A DNA stretch of 64,000 nucleotides from assembly GCA_030765045.1 (NCBI GenBank), contig CM060974.1, forward strand, positions 49,352,839 through 49,416,838. Reading direction: 5' to 3'. This stretch comes from Tenodera sinensis. Taxonomy: Eukaryota; Arthropoda; Insecta; Mantodea; Mantidae. Below are positions 1 through 11,267 of this stretch, one piece after another. How positions within the stretch are numbered: the stretch's first letter is position 1; every line of letters starts with the position of its first letter. Under the pieces are notes generated by a model. It was not told where the DNA came from, searched no databases, and saw only the letters and a list, made by a program, of their open reading frames with translations. A program made the position numbers and the translations under genes.

Positions 1-109
1 AATTTTATAATTATTTTGTACATTATTACATTTTATCTATCAAACACGATTGTTTATCCTTTATCATTCATATTTAAAATTGTCTTCTACCGATCAATTA
101 GCAGGCTTG

Positions 110-300
110 TCTTTATGACAACCCTAACATAGGACAGCTGTTCATGTACTGGATTTTCTCTGCTATTCCCCTGGTACCTACAAGATTACTAGCAATAATT
201 TGTTTTTCTTCACTGTCACTATTTCTCAGAAGATAGAGGAATAGGCGTTTGTAGGAATAGTTAATGCAGGAGTAGAGAAAGTCATGTGAGTGCGACAGTT
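110..300 (-). repeat. R-family TIR element, 5' end fragment
   Basis: Read on the minus strand, this begins with the family head (GTAGAGAAAGT at about 272-282 on plus, i.e. ACTTTCTCTAC on minus) and continues through the 'attgcta...cttgtaggta' segment also present near 12815 and 62230. It is truncated internally. The 65-codon open frame it contains is not conserved in the other copies, so I do not call it a gene. Confidence 0.6.
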
Positions 301-344
301 TTTTTTGCATCTGAAGCCCACATGTTTCTGTATTAATCCAATTG

Positions 345-1120
345 AAGGGGACAAGGTAGTGATTCGTACACGATTTCAGTATTTCAAAACATAAATTTAG
401 TTGAGGATATCTAAGCTTGTACTGTTCAGATCAAAATTTAATTTGGGATGAATATTTAGTGATTCATTGTGATTACACTGATATAGAGAACATCAAAACA
501 ATTATTTAAAATGGGCACGTAATAAGGCAAAAACTGATAACATGTTTTTGAAAAAATATAATATATATAGTACTAGCGGTACAAATTTCTTCTACAACAT
601 TCAAGCCTATGTGTTGAAACTTTTGTAGTGCACTAGGCAATGTGTATTCATAATTGTTAACCTAAATTTACGTAAATATCTCTGGCTATATTCAAACAAA
701 AAAATATTTAACTTTTGTAAAAAAAAAACTTAAATTTTTTTTGCACAAATATTTTTTTTTAAATTTTCTGTTTTGGATTTTTTCAATAACAATGGGTTAC
801 GTTTGTAGAGTACATGCTTCTGGAACTACTGTAAAATTTTCATTCAAATAGGTTCAGTGATTTTGAAAAAAAGTGTACCTGAGTTTGAAAAATGTCAAGT
901 TACAGAAAACTACATTTAAAGAAAAGTGTGTCATCGCTGAAGCCCTCTTTACCCAGTGTGGCGCAGCACTCCGACATATTTAAATGGGGTAATTTAAAGC
1001 CTTAAATATGCCGGTACGCTTACAATGTATATATCATTTTGAAGAGGAAGATTTCTACTTTTTTAAAGATGAAAAACAAAAAATTTAATTTTTGAGCCCA
1101 AATCACTACCCTGTCCCCTT
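345..1120. mobile_element. Non-autonomous TIR DNA element (776 bp)
   Basis: The ends form a 20-bp terminal inverted repeat with one mismatch: AAGGGGACAAGGTAGTGATT at 345-364, and the reverse complement of AAGGGGACAGGGTAGTGATT at 1101-1120. The interior is AT-rich with no convincing ORF. No clear target-site duplication is visible, so the superfamily is unassigned. Confidence 0.65.
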
Positions 1121-1123
1121 GAA

Positions 1124-1423
1124 CTAGAGGAACCCAAATAATATGAACCAGAATTTTAATAGTGGGGTGTTCGCATTTTCATGGATTTCATATATTGTGC
1201 GGTGAAGTATGTCTTTTTCAAAATCATCTAAATTGGAAGCACTCTTTTGCTGTCTGTCATGTTTTCCTGGAGATTTAAATAATGGTTTGCCAATTTCTGT
1301 GTTAGATGTTTTGCCATCTTTCACAGCGTGTGAGATGGGATGTACACTCATGTTGCATGCTTTGGTTGTGAGTTCTTTGCTTTGTGAAAAATTTATTTGA
1401 TCACACACTTCCTCAAATGACAA
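1124..1423 (-). pseudogene. Possible N-terminal fragment of a DDE transposase
   Basis: A 99-codon open frame on the minus strand. Its segment NLDDFEKDILHRTIYEIHEN resembles the N-terminal helical region that precedes the DDE domain in arthropod Tc1/mariner-like proteins ('DDFDKD..RR.(V/I)(H/Y)E'). This is family resemblance from memory. No catalytic domain follows, because the frame stops next to the TIR element at 345-1120. It could also be a chance ORF. Confidence 0.3.
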
Positions 1424-3490
1424 TGTTTTGAAGAAACAGAATACTTTAAAAATAATATTTCTGGCCTTGAGCGGAGCACTTTGCCCTTAATGCCTGCACT
1501 GCTGGTATCACATATTTAAAGTGACATTACTAACGCTTCACTAAACCCAGAATGGAACAATAAATACTTCATGGTTATTGTCACAGTTACACAAAGCACT
1601 TAATTTGCTTTATGCAGTGGTCTTGAACCGAACTTCAATGAAGACATAAGCTTACTTTGGGAATGCACTAAACAGTGTACAATTAGTTTATAAAAGAAAT
1701 ACTCTAGTTTAGAGCCTTACTCCATAAATGCTTCATTGACTACTGCTTATGAAAAGAAATAACACATGGCAAATTTAGAAGTTGGAACATACCGCAAACA
1801 AAAACATGACAACAATAGATTTTTATTCCTAGATTGATAACCCGAGAATTATATGGTGCAAAAATATGGTCTTTGGACAGGCTGCTTCAAAATTTTTCGG
1901 CAGTATAATGTTGAATATCCAGTAGTAGTTTTGGGTGCATGAAAGAGGGAACTGCTGTTACAGCTTGTCTAAAACGTCGTGACACTCCATATGCGCAAGT
2001 GAGGAGAGCTTGGAGGCAGTCACATGTACAATGTCTGAACTTGTCACTCTCACGGCAGCTGGAACACTGGCCCCCACTTCTCTTTTATGCAAGCAGACTG
2101 CTCTATGCTATTACACATCTTTGATTCGGGAGTGGGACAATGTCAGGACATTTAGATGAGCTGTACTTGAGCTTGTGCCACTGGTGTTTGAATTAGGCAG
2201 CACTTCACACCTATGATGGGCCATTCACTCTAAGAGAGCCCCTTTTAGTATTACGTCATATGCCAATACTGTATGCTGTACAGGGTGGGTTATCAAGATA
2301 AGGTATTTTTCGGAGGTTTTCCATTATACTGAAAAGACTAATCTTGGGTAACTTTAAGGTCTATGGACCTCATGCTCATTTGAACACCACTTCATCCATT
2401 TATCATATGATATTTCATGACATTGGGAAACATTGATATGCAAAGAAAAAAAAAAAGAATTCCTGCAAATGGATCTTCGATTTTGTAGGCCCCAGTTTAT
2501 TCATATTGTCTGACAATAGTTGGGCCAGTTGACCACATGAGCATTTGAGTTCATTCATGATTATGGTTTGTCTACGATTAGGCAGTATGCGCCATAGGAT
2601 ACAGCAGCATATTAATTGCTCCAGCAAGAGATACGTGTTAATATAGTAAAGTTCCTCATTTAACAAAGTTCAACCTGTTCGCTGTTGCAGGTGAAATTTA
2701 TACTGCTTCTTCTTCCATCTAGCATGAACCACATAATTCCAGACATGCCACTGCTATATTTAATTTGTTATGTCATGATCTGTTATAAATTCCAGCAACG
2801 CTTTGTATTTTCTGTACTCATCAAATGCCTCGTGTGCTGCGTATGGCAAGTTCGCATACTCTGCACGTTATTGTCTTGCAGTGTCTGAGAATACACAAAT
2901 GATAGATGAGCTGGTATAGTCACTTGTTTATTCTAGATGAATGTCCTTCAGTGAAGCTATAGTGATCTAGCCTACTCTAATTAATAGGTCAACATTTAGT
3001 TCATTATGACAAACAGCTGTACTTCCATATGTTGTGTTTCAGAATACAGTTGACTGCAAAATTTGTGCGGTGAGGGTGTATGCCATTTGCCAGTGTTTCA
3101 ACAGCTTATATACTGACATGGCAATCCTTCCTGTAATGTCCTGGGGGTCTGAACGCTCCCCCCGTCCCCAGAAATGTCCGTTCAACTTCAATAAGAAACT
3201 TAATGACAGAATTATGCCACGAAACAATCCTAAAGCATATTCAAAACTTGTGTGTGTGTGCTCACGCATGTGTGCATGCGTGTGTTGAAAGTGTAGCCCA
3301 GGGTCATGGTCTGTAAGCTGCAAATCGTGGTCGAGGGATGTTTTTTATTAAAAGATGAGTGAAGCACCTGCAAAGCAAACCATCCATTGCACTTTTGGAA
3401 TGAAATATCTTCCGGACTTGCTGGCCATGGTCAATGAGTAGGAATTGCTCCTGATGTTTCACTCAAATCTGCATTGAGTCTTATCAGAGG
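1424..3490. other. No recognisable gene
   Basis: AT-rich sequence with only short open frames lacking any family signature. A short GT-rich tract lies at about 3248-3285 (GTGTGTGTG with CATGTGTGCATGCG). Nothing else is supportable. Confidence 0.5.
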
Positions 3491-4115
3491 ACCCAATGAT
3501 GAGTGAAAGATTACGACTGCAATAGGCACTGGGGGTTTTGTGGATGCAGATCTTGCAGAACCCCTCCCCGGTGTTTGCCAGGTCAGGGTAAGACCTCTAC
3601 TGACCATAAAAGTTTTATAGTAGGAAACGATAGTATAGGCTGGTTTGTGGTGAAGTGTTTTTTTTGTTTTTTTGTTTGTTTGTTTGTAAGTCTGTAGTTT
3701 AGGGTTGTGAAAAGGGTCTTTTTGTTTTTTGTTTTTGTTTAAGGTAGGGTTATGGGATTTTTTTGTTGAGCATTTATCAGGTTATTTTATTATTTTTTTC
3801 CTTATGCGTTGCCTAGGACAAGTCTGGGTCTTTTATATTGTTTTCCAGGGTCTAAGTCCTACTCCTCCAGTCTCCGGATCAGTTGGTTGAAACTGGAGGG
3901 TAGTTTATCTAAGGAAGGTTTATAAAGGATGAGGATATACTCTTTGACAGAGGGAAAGTGGGGGTCCTTTTGGATTGTAGCATTAGTTAGTTGCTGTTCT
4001 TAGGTAGGAGGATTGAAGTACTTCCAGCTGGTGGAAGTAACTTTGTGTTGTGACTCCCCAGATTTAACAGGCATATGTGCATATTGGTCGAAGGACTTGT
4101 TTAAACAATAGTTTG

Positions 4116-4830
4116 TTATCCAGGGATAGATGAGATTTCCTGCTGTACAGCATCAACATTGAGCATCACCATTCTCTTGTTTACCTGGCTACTGACGTCT
4201 TCCAAGTGTGTCTTGCATGTTAGTTTGGTATCTAGGGTAACACCCAGGTATTTTACTGATGCGGACCAGGACATGTCTTCAGCTGCCAGGCAGATAGGTG
4301 CAACTCTTCCATTGGACAACGGCCAAAAGTTATAGCTTGGCTCTTCTACGAATGGATGCGTAACCGCCAGCAGTTAAATCAGGTAGTCAGCAGATCAATG
4401 TAGTGCTGGATGCATCTGGCTGACATATAATGTTTTTCAAAGAGCTTGCTCATAAAGGGTAGTAGGCTGGTGGGCCTATATCTCTCTGGAGAAGATGGAT
4501 CCTTTCCCAGCTTGTACATGGTACTAACTTTTGCATACTTCCAGGCTTGAGGAAAGTGTGAAGCTCAAAGTATTCTGTTGAAAAGGTGGATCAGGAACTG
4601 TTACCAGGTAGGCGGCAGGGCTTTGAGAGCAGTGTTTGTGATGAGCAAGCTTGTAGATGTATCCTGAGATCTGCTGCACCGACATTTCTTCAAGATCAGA
4701 ATAGTCAACAGCAAGCTGGAGGAAGTTAACCTCAGATTGCACTTGGTGTACATGGTCCTGGTCAGCTCCGCTGCCCTGAACAATGTTTCCAGAAACTGAG
4801 CTTGCAGTTCAGCTTTTTCTCTTCTCAACT
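4116..4830 (-). pseudogene. LINE reverse-transcriptase fragments
   Basis: Pieces of the RT domain occur in several frames: an upstream segment at 4828-4520 (resembling the fingers region, with SSLEVCK) and a C-terminal segment at 4319-4116 with the Jockey-type thumb motif VKYLGVTLDTKL. The 'GVPQG' and YADD motifs are not found, so an internal deletion of the palm is inferred. This is a continuation of the endonuclease remnant to its right. Confidence 0.6.
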
Positions 4831-5052
4831 GTGCTATAATATGGCCATGTTGAAGGAGTGGGTTTTGTTGTGGAATACCAATGAGTGCTTTGGTAGTTCG
4901 CCATAGAGAACCATCTTCTAGTTTTAGATGGGAAAGGTGCAGTCACCATAGTGGATGGTAGGTGAATTAGGGACCTGGACTGAGATGGCTCTTGGGATCA
5001 CATAAGTGTTTAACTTTTGACCTCAGTGGGATATGCAGGTGGAGTTCCAATT

Positions 5053-5712
5053 TCAGTGCTTGCTGTTGTAGTCACCTGCGGCTATGGTTGGTACTGGGGA
5101 GGAGAACAGTAGATCCAGTTCACCATCAATTAATGGTCTTGTTGGTGCTACATAAACGGAGAACGGGCGGCGCCGTGGCCGAGCGGTTAGCGCGCTCGCG
5201 TACCACCTAGGCGGCCCGGGTTCGATCCCAGGGACCCGCATGTGGTATTCGTGGTGGACGAAGCGGCGTCATGGCGGGTTTTCTCCGGGTACTCCGGTTT
5301 CCCCCGCCATCTCATTCCACCGGTGCTCCATCTTCATTCCATGTATCATCAGTGTCACCGCCTGCGGTGCCGTAGTAGTAAAAGCGGGCGTTAAACACTA
5401 CAAACAATAAACGGAGAACAGGTTTAGAGGTTCCCAAGCCATGCTGAGCTGGATACCAATGGATTCCAAGTGCCTGGTATTTGTTATGTTAAGTTGATGG
5501 TGGCAAATGGAGTCGTTAACATAGATCACTGTTCCTCCATAGCCATCTTCTCGGTCCTTCTGATAGCACCTCATTCCAGGTAGTTTCATTTTTGTGTGTG
5601 GTTTCAGGTATGTTTCCTGTAGTAGTAGTACCTGGACTTTATGCATCGCCAGAAAGTCTGTTAGCTCTTCTTGCCTGGACACTGCAGCCTGTTTGTGTTC
5701 CAGAAACAGAGG
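5053..5712 (-). pseudogene. LINE AP-endonuclease domain, SINE-interrupted
   Basis: The domain begins near 5712 with a degraded first motif (WNTNRLQCP, expected form 'WN.NGL'), shifts frame, and continues at 5682-5398 with the second motif LLLQETYLKP and the DGYGGTVIYV strand. Reading resumes on the far side of the SINE (5152-5053) with a loop ending in AAGDYNSKH, where the N of the expected 'GDFN' motif survives. The enzyme would nick target DNA to prime reverse transcription. Frameshifts and the insertion make it non-functional. Confidence 0.7.
5165..5406 (+). mobile_element. tRNA-derived SINE (family SINE-1)
   Basis: The head is tRNA-like, with Pol III box A TGGCCGAGCGG and box B GGTTCGATCCC. 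A non-tRNA body follows (CATGGCGGGTTTTCTCCGGG ...) and a short A-rich end. The copy is flanked by a perfect 13-bp TSD, ATAAACGGAGAAC, at 5152-5164 and 5407-5419. It sits inside the LINE endonuclease remnant. A diverged second copy lies at 49570-49915. Because it is full-length with an intact TSD, it is younger than the LINE it interrupts. Confidence 0.85.
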
Positions 5713-6206
5713 AGAAATCTTTTTAAGTTGGGCGTACTAACCAATGTGACTGCAGAAAGTAAAGACTGTGTGGATGAGCACTGAGTCCACCGTAAGTATG
5801 GATGGCTGCAACAGCAATGCTTCTGCCAGAGCAGTAGCAAACTGGATGCGTAGGTGACTTGGAATAAGGTCGAAGACTTCGTAGAAAGCTGTATCCATTT
5901 CCTGGTAGCTGGTATGATCTGCAGGAGGGATGGCACGTGTTGCTCGGCCAGAGATTTTGTAGTTTGCATTGGTTGGTCTGGTTGATTGTAGAGCCAGGTA
6001 CTGGGGGTTTGACAGTGTTGGTCTGGTTAGGCGTTGTGTGGCCAAAGAGGGATTGTTTGGGTGTTTTGGGCGTGGTTGGGATGAGCAGGTTGGAAGTGAG
6101 GCTGGTGGTGGTGCATTTTTAGGAGGAAGTGCCATTTTGTCAGACTCATTTACATGGTTTGCAATAGGGTGCTGGTTGGTAGAGGCAACTGCACAGGATG
6201 CAAATT

Positions 6207-6785
6207 TCAGTGGCTAGCGAGATGGTAAGCCAGGGTGCCTAGTTCCATAGAAGGCGTTCTTGGGAAGACCATGCAGGTTTGGAACCCTAGGGGCAGCATC
6301 AGCTCGAGACAGTGTTCCTTCCTTGCGACATTCCATCCCATAGCATGCTTCCTACCAAATGGGACATTTGGCATAGTGGCAGGAGTGGACGCCACCACAG
6401 TTGGCACATGTGGGCTGTACCCCTTCTATTAGGCAATTTGAACAAGCGTTCCTGTCATAGCCCTTTCTCTACAAAAGGTACATACAGGAGAAAGGTTGCA
6501 CTCTGCAGCCCCATGGGTGAACCGTTGACAATTTGTGCATTGTTGAGCTCTACGGTGTGGTTTGTAGGCCTCAACTTTGACAAATGCAGAGAACATGTGA
6601 GTTTCATGGTGTATCCCCTCAGTGATGAGAGATTTTTCCAATGCCAGTCGGAAGTGGGGCAGGGGGCCTTTGTAGGGTCCACGGACTGCGCGAAGCTGGG
6701 CTACATTGACCACCGAGTATCCCTTATGAGTGAAAGGGAGTATGTCTTCCTTATATATATACATAAGGTGTACCACCCTCGACAC
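6207..6785 (-). pseudogene. LINE ORF1 (gag-like) remnant with zinc knuckles
   Basis: The minus strand encodes a gag-like C-terminal region. One frame shows a CCHC knuckle CTNCQRFTHGAAEC preceded by the typical 'HMFSAFVKVEAYKP' stretch. A second knuckle, CANCGGVHSCHYAKC, is read in another frame near 6400-6355. Such knuckles bind nucleic acid in the LINE ribonucleoprotein. The two are out of frame with each other, so the gene is dead. It belongs to the LINE at 3840-6790. Confidence 0.7.
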
Positions 6786-6799
6786 GGATTGGCTGGTAT

Positions 6800-7167
6800 A
6801 TATCCTATCCCCATGCTCCCAATTTTGTTGTACTTGCCATCACTGCTCCCTGTGCATAAAATTAGTAAAATATCCATATTATCTTAGTAATCATCATTGT
6901 AAGCTCTTCTGTGTCCAGGATTATAAAATTCCTTGTAGAATAATATAATTTTAAAGCATGTTGCACTATAATAATACACATTAGATTCAGATTAGCATAA
7001 TCATAAATAAGGAAGCTATGAGCCTTTTAGTGTTAAAAATGTTATACTTAACACCAAATAACTATCATTACTTTGTACTGCTTTGTTATCTGTTGAAATG
7101 TAATGTAGTTTCAATTATTGGGAAGCAAACTCATAGATGTTACTAATAATGTGTTTCTTTTCCACAG
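6800..7167 (+). other. Non-coding sequence ending in a splice acceptor
   Basis: AT-rich, no gene seen. It ends in a polypyrimidine tract and acceptor (TTTCTTTTCCACAG, CAG at 7165-7167) matching the acceptor before exon A of zinc-finger gene 2. A 5' untranslated exon of gene 1 must therefore lie further upstream, possibly outside the window. Confidence 0.5.
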
Positions 7168-7223
7168 ACTTGCTTGTGAAGTTTAAGAACAGAACTGTTT
7201 AAATACACCAACTGTAGTAAGAA

Positions 7224-7502
7224 ATGGATATCAAAGAAAAATCTTATTTCCTGGCAGTTTATTCAGAAAATGAGATAGAAAGCAAAGACCATGTGAAGAA
7301 CGTTAAGATTGAAACCGTTACAAGTGGTAGTTACATCAAACAAGAACTTGAAGATTCCGGATGTTGTTCACAGAATGAAGAAAAGCATCTAACGAGATTT
7401 AATGAAACCATCAAAGAAGATGAAATTGAAACCAAAATAGATATTAAAGAAGAAACTTGGTTGTTAGAAAGAGACAATTCATGTATTAATGATGATATTA
7501 AG
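7224..7502 (+). CDS. Zinc-finger gene 1, exon 1 (acidic N-terminal segment)
   Basis: This 93-codon first coding exon starts at ATG 7224. A 56-nt 5' untranslated stretch precedes it from the acceptor at 7167. It ends in phase 0 at AAG|GTAAAA (donor GT at 7503). The peptide is acidic and lysine-rich (MDIKEK..., ...IDIKEETWLLERD...INDDIK), a type common as the N-terminal segment of arthropod C2H2 proteins and with no catalytic motif. Exon A of gene 2 is clearly paralogous: it shares the same untranslated leader, MD-K start, KEE-W-L motif and DDIK end. The frame beyond 7502 runs into intron and is not used. The next exon is inferred at 18612-18652. A role as an acidic, possibly activating region is inference. 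Confidence 0.7.
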
Positions 7503-8112
7503 GTAAAAGTGCATCACTTTCATTTCGCTTTATTTTCATATTTTCTTAAATGTGCAACACTTATGTAAATGTCAGGGTTTTATTTTGTCTCAAGAAAGAA
7601 AATATACAGAATGAGTCAGAATAGCACCAAATAATTTTAAGATGTAATTAAGAGGTTCTATTTGAGTATTTTCTTATAGTGAAAGCATGTCTGTAAATGT
7701 AGCTTTGGCATAAGTTTGAGAAATCATCAAATTCGTCATTTACTTGAGTGTTGACCTAGACATAAGTTTACTTTTAATTCTTCAACACCAAAATCAATTT
7801 TTAGGTACACCAATCGCTATTCTTATTTACTTTTTCTATAATCAGTATGTTTCTCCCTAACACATCTTCGGGATGTGCCATGTAATTTACGATAGGAGTT
7901 AAATTACATTGTGGAATTTGTTCTGTGTCTAGAAAAGTATCTATAGTTTCTGCAGTGTTCATATGAATTCTGGTCAGAAAGTGACATATTCCAAGTTAAA
8001 TGTATGTAGCAGGGAGGTGAGGTTCATCTTCATTCTATCATCATTAAGTGGGTTTACCTTAAAATGACCACAAAATATTGTTTTAAATTTTAGAATGTAA
8101 ATGTATGAGATG
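7503..8112 (+). other. Start of gene 1 intron 1
   Basis: AT-rich non-coding sequence after the exon 1 donor. I see nothing else in it. Confidence 0.5.
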
Positions 8113-8262
8113 GTTTAAGAGGTAGAACTGGAACTTAAAAATTCAATGCCACAACTGGGATTTTTAAGTTCCAGTCCTACTTCTTAAACTTTGCCCACAC
8201 ACGGCTTGTGTGTTGAAAAAACCCAACAGTAAGTTTGTTGGCATAAATAAATAATAATTACC
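8113..8262 (+). repeat. SINE-3 family copy, fold-back form
   Basis: Contains GGTAGAACTGGAACTTAAAA (from 8121) and its near-inverted match TTTTTAAGTTCCAGTCCTAC (8161-8180), which together form a hairpin. The family tail TTTGCCCACACACGGCTTGT and 'ttgttggcataaataaataa' follow. Related copies are at 49076-49190, 52488-52695 (minus) and 61325-61562. The tRNA-like centre seen in the other copies is missing here. Confidence 0.65.
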
Positions 8263-9600
8263 GTATGAGATGGTTCTTTCTGATCAATTTATAAGTCAAT
8301 GGAAGTTCTCTGTGGGAGCTTTATATTGTCCTAGTGATTAAATATGTTACCTACCAAGCTCTGTTTTTACTGTCACTCATTTTAAACTTTAAACCATCAT
8401 TTGTTCATTTTACTCTCCTTTTGAGATACAGTCGAGTCTCACAAATCCAATTAGTGTACACCAGACTTCTGTATTACATACTCTTGGATAATGTATTTAT
8501 CAGAACACTTCAAATGGATTTCCATGCATTTTAACATATATTAAACTATTTATTGCATATGTATTAAGAACACACTTATAGGAACACTGATTGACACACA
8601 TAATATGTCATTTATTTGTGAAAATATCTGTAAACTGAGGTTACTTGAGGCAAGGTGCATAACATTGAAGATTCTAATGAAATGTTTGCAATGTGCTTCA
8701 CCCAAGCCATTGTGGGAACATTCCTCTACCGCGAAACCCTTCACTCTTCTGTCGAGCTGTTGCCAACATTGGGACTCAAAAGTCAAGCATGTTTATCTCA
8801 AGTTTGTGTACTTTGCCTCAATTAAGTGCAGAGGCAAATAAATAACATGCGTGATTATTGTTCCTAACATACATTGCAATAAAGCAGTGCAAATGGTCTT
8901 AAAAGTGCGTAAAAATGCATTGGCTGACATAACTGACTGCTTTTCATAAACTGGCAATACCACTTTCCCCACCATCCCTTAGCTCGCTTTTGCCCCTACT
9001 ACATGTCTTCCATGTGTGGCATCTACTATCCAACAAGATTCACCAAAAAGCTATTAGCATACTTTTAAGTTTCCCTAACTTAACTATTTGTGACTAAATT
9101 TGAAGTTTGGTAAATATGATAAATTGTCCCACACTTTTGTGCCTTGCTGCCTCTCTCCTTCGTCAATCATTACCAATGACCTACCCTCATCCTGGCCTTA
9201 TTGTTTTTTATATTTGCCATTTGGGAGTCCATTTTTGTCTCCATGCCATCTTGGCTAACATTTGCTTCATCATTTCTACCATCTTAGTTTCATGTTGTGG
9301 TTTTTATACCACTTCTGATGCCAGTTGTAACTATATTCCCTTTCATTTACTTGTATTTTCTTTGCTTTTACAATTAGTATGACCTCACTTATAAAAATTA
9401 TCACTATTACTCTGAAAACCCGTTTTACTAATCTAAAAGTTTTACAGCTAGCCTCTCTCAATGTTACTCTCAGCCTTCTTAACGTGACATTATTGAAGGA
9501 GCATTCAATTTGGAATGCTTTGACACAGAAGCTCTAAGCAATGTCACACACTAATGATGAGTTGGAATTTGAAATAAAATTTATATTTACAAATTATGAA
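8263..9600. other. Intronic sequence, no gene recognised
   Basis: Short open frames on both strands show no recognisable motif. No TE ends are evident. Confidence 0.45.
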
Positions 9601-9684
9601 CACATCACTGTTTCTAATACTTCCAAGCCCAAATGACCTAGGCTTAAACCACACTCACTCACTCACTCACTCACTCACTCACAT
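9600..9684 (+). mobile_element. 3' terminal stub of an RNase H LINE
   Basis: The segment ending in (ACTC)n at 9653-9684 resembles the terminal untranslated sequence and (ACTC)n tail of the LINE at 16112-18333 (compare 'ctaatgacc...gggccctt aaaccc' with 'caaatgacct aggcttaaacc'). It is interpreted as a severely 5'-truncated, diverged copy. Confidence 0.5.
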
Positions 9685-9744
9685 ACTTCCACTCAAGGCT
9701 TATCAATGTGATATTTATTTTTAACTATTTATGAAAAAGGAATC

Positions 9745-10197
9745 TTTATGTTGTTAGCTAATGCTGGATTTCTGACAATGAAGTCATTAATCCTCTTGCT
9801 CTCCAATATTTTTCACTGATGGATGGGGCACTAGAAGTGGCTGGGCATATTTGAAGGTGGTCTCGGTCCATTTCCTCTTGCAGATCACATAGTGGACAGA
9901 GTGGTGAAGAATATATCCCAATTCTGTTTAAATGTTTTGCCAGACAATCATGTCCTGTAAAAAAAGAGAGCAATAGCAGTAATAGTAACCGTTTTTTAGA
10001 GAGCACCATATTTTTATGTTTTGGCGGTCACATCGCTCTCTCACAGCCCCCAGAATGTCTGGGGGACCACACCTGTCATTGGTTTACGGGTCTCACCGAC
10101 CTGACCGGGAGAATTATCAAAATAAATTCACCGACCATATCCTCTGATTACCAATCAGAAGACGTATTACATGCCATGACAGGTCAGCATGTTAGGG
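9745..10197 (-). mobile_element. I-like LINE 3' end joined to a repeated leader block
   Basis: On the minus strand, 9960-9745 encodes the C-terminal tail of an I-clade type LINE protein: GHDCLAKHLNRIGI, then CPLCDLQEEMDRDHLQICP, ending in KYWRARGLMTSLSEIQH. This tail is seen again at 48807-48979 and in related form at 20100-19974. Immediately upstream on the minus strand (10197-9985) is a non-coding block containing the TTTTGGCGGTCACATCGCTC motif. The same two-part arrangement occurs at 18744-19063, and the block alone at 63941-64000. It may be an internally deleted LINE (5' leader fused to 3' end) acting as a non-autonomous element. Confidence 0.6.
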
Positions 10198-11260
10198 ATT
10201 AAGGTTTTATAGAAAAATTAGAGAAATGGAGAGGTTGGAAAAATAAAGACTCCCTAGCCCCCAGGAACCCTAATAGCATTGGGGTCGGAAGAGAACAAGA
10301 GATGACCAAGGTAAGGTCAGATAGGAAAGTTACAGTGAGGAGCAAAACACCAGTAAGTGGAAGTAATGTTCTGCTCAGCTTGGGTACCTTGTGGTTGCCA
10401 TTCACATATCCCCTAGACGGAGACCCCTGAGGGGATGTTTAAAATGTTGTAATCTATTAAATACTACAAAAAGGACTATGCTATAAATGTATAAAAAACT
10501 ACGTTATAGATAGCACATACACAACAGGTATATAAATGAGTATATGTTTATGACCAGTTAATATGGCTGAGCTTGTTTCCTGGACATCTCCTCCTCTATT
10601 TGTGGTTGAATCTTCGTTAGTGCACCAATGGTGATGCTGAATTTAAGCACTTTCTTTGTTTCGTTTTGACTGCTGTCCATGCAGAGAAACGTGGCTCACA
10701 CAAATAAATAGAGGGGGATAGAAGAAGGCCCATAATTGTCCAATTATTGGTTTAAGCTTTCACTGTTTATCAGTGTCACAAAGGCTATTACAGTACCTAC
10801 AAGACTGTGAGAAAATATACACCAGGAAATTGCCAGCATTTCTCAACATGAACTACGGTGAGTGATGGATAGTTTTCTAAAGAGCTGCCAAAAATGTATG
10901 CACAATGGCGGTGGCTAATTTCTGCATCTCCTTTAATAACATTGGTAAGTAAAGCCTTTAAAAGCAGCTTTAAAATTTTGTATGGTTTCTTCCACACTGT
11001 TCTGTGACGGTGGCAACAAGTGCTGAGGACACATACATATTTGACATATAGTATACTTTCTTAAACATATTTCGTTGGGATACTTTTAAAAATTAATAAA
11101 CAATAAATAAGGTACTACTAGAAATATCTTTTAAGGAAAACTCTAATGATGCACATTATTTAATATTTTTGGACTAATAAAAATACCTTTTATATATATA
11201 AGGTATTTTATATGTAGAACTGATCTAATTTCAATTTAAAAAAGATCTGATGTGTTGCAT
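10198..11260. other. Intronic sequence, nothing recognised
   Basis: AT-rich, no gene or TE end recognised. Part of 10198-10420 might extend the leader block on its left, but I cannot support a boundary. Confidence 0.4.
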
Positions 11261-11267
11261 TCACATG

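Larger units (their letters stand above)
3840..6790 (-). mobile_element. Dead Jockey-like LINE (gag-EN-RT)
   Basis: Reading leftwards on the minus strand, the order is CCHC gag (6785-6207), AP-endonuclease (about 5712-5053) and reverse transcriptase pieces (4830-4116 and beyond). That is the usual order of Jockey-clade LINEs. No RNase H is seen. The reading frame is broken many times, the central RT (including the catalytic YADD block) is missing, and a tRNA-SINE has jumped into the endonuclease region. The exact 3' end is not clear; coding similarity fades at about 3870. Confidence 0.75.

Noticed and set aside
5165..5240. Possible functional tRNA gene
   Set aside because: Box A and B are present, but the sequence continues into a SINE body with a TSD and no proper 3' end of a tRNA.
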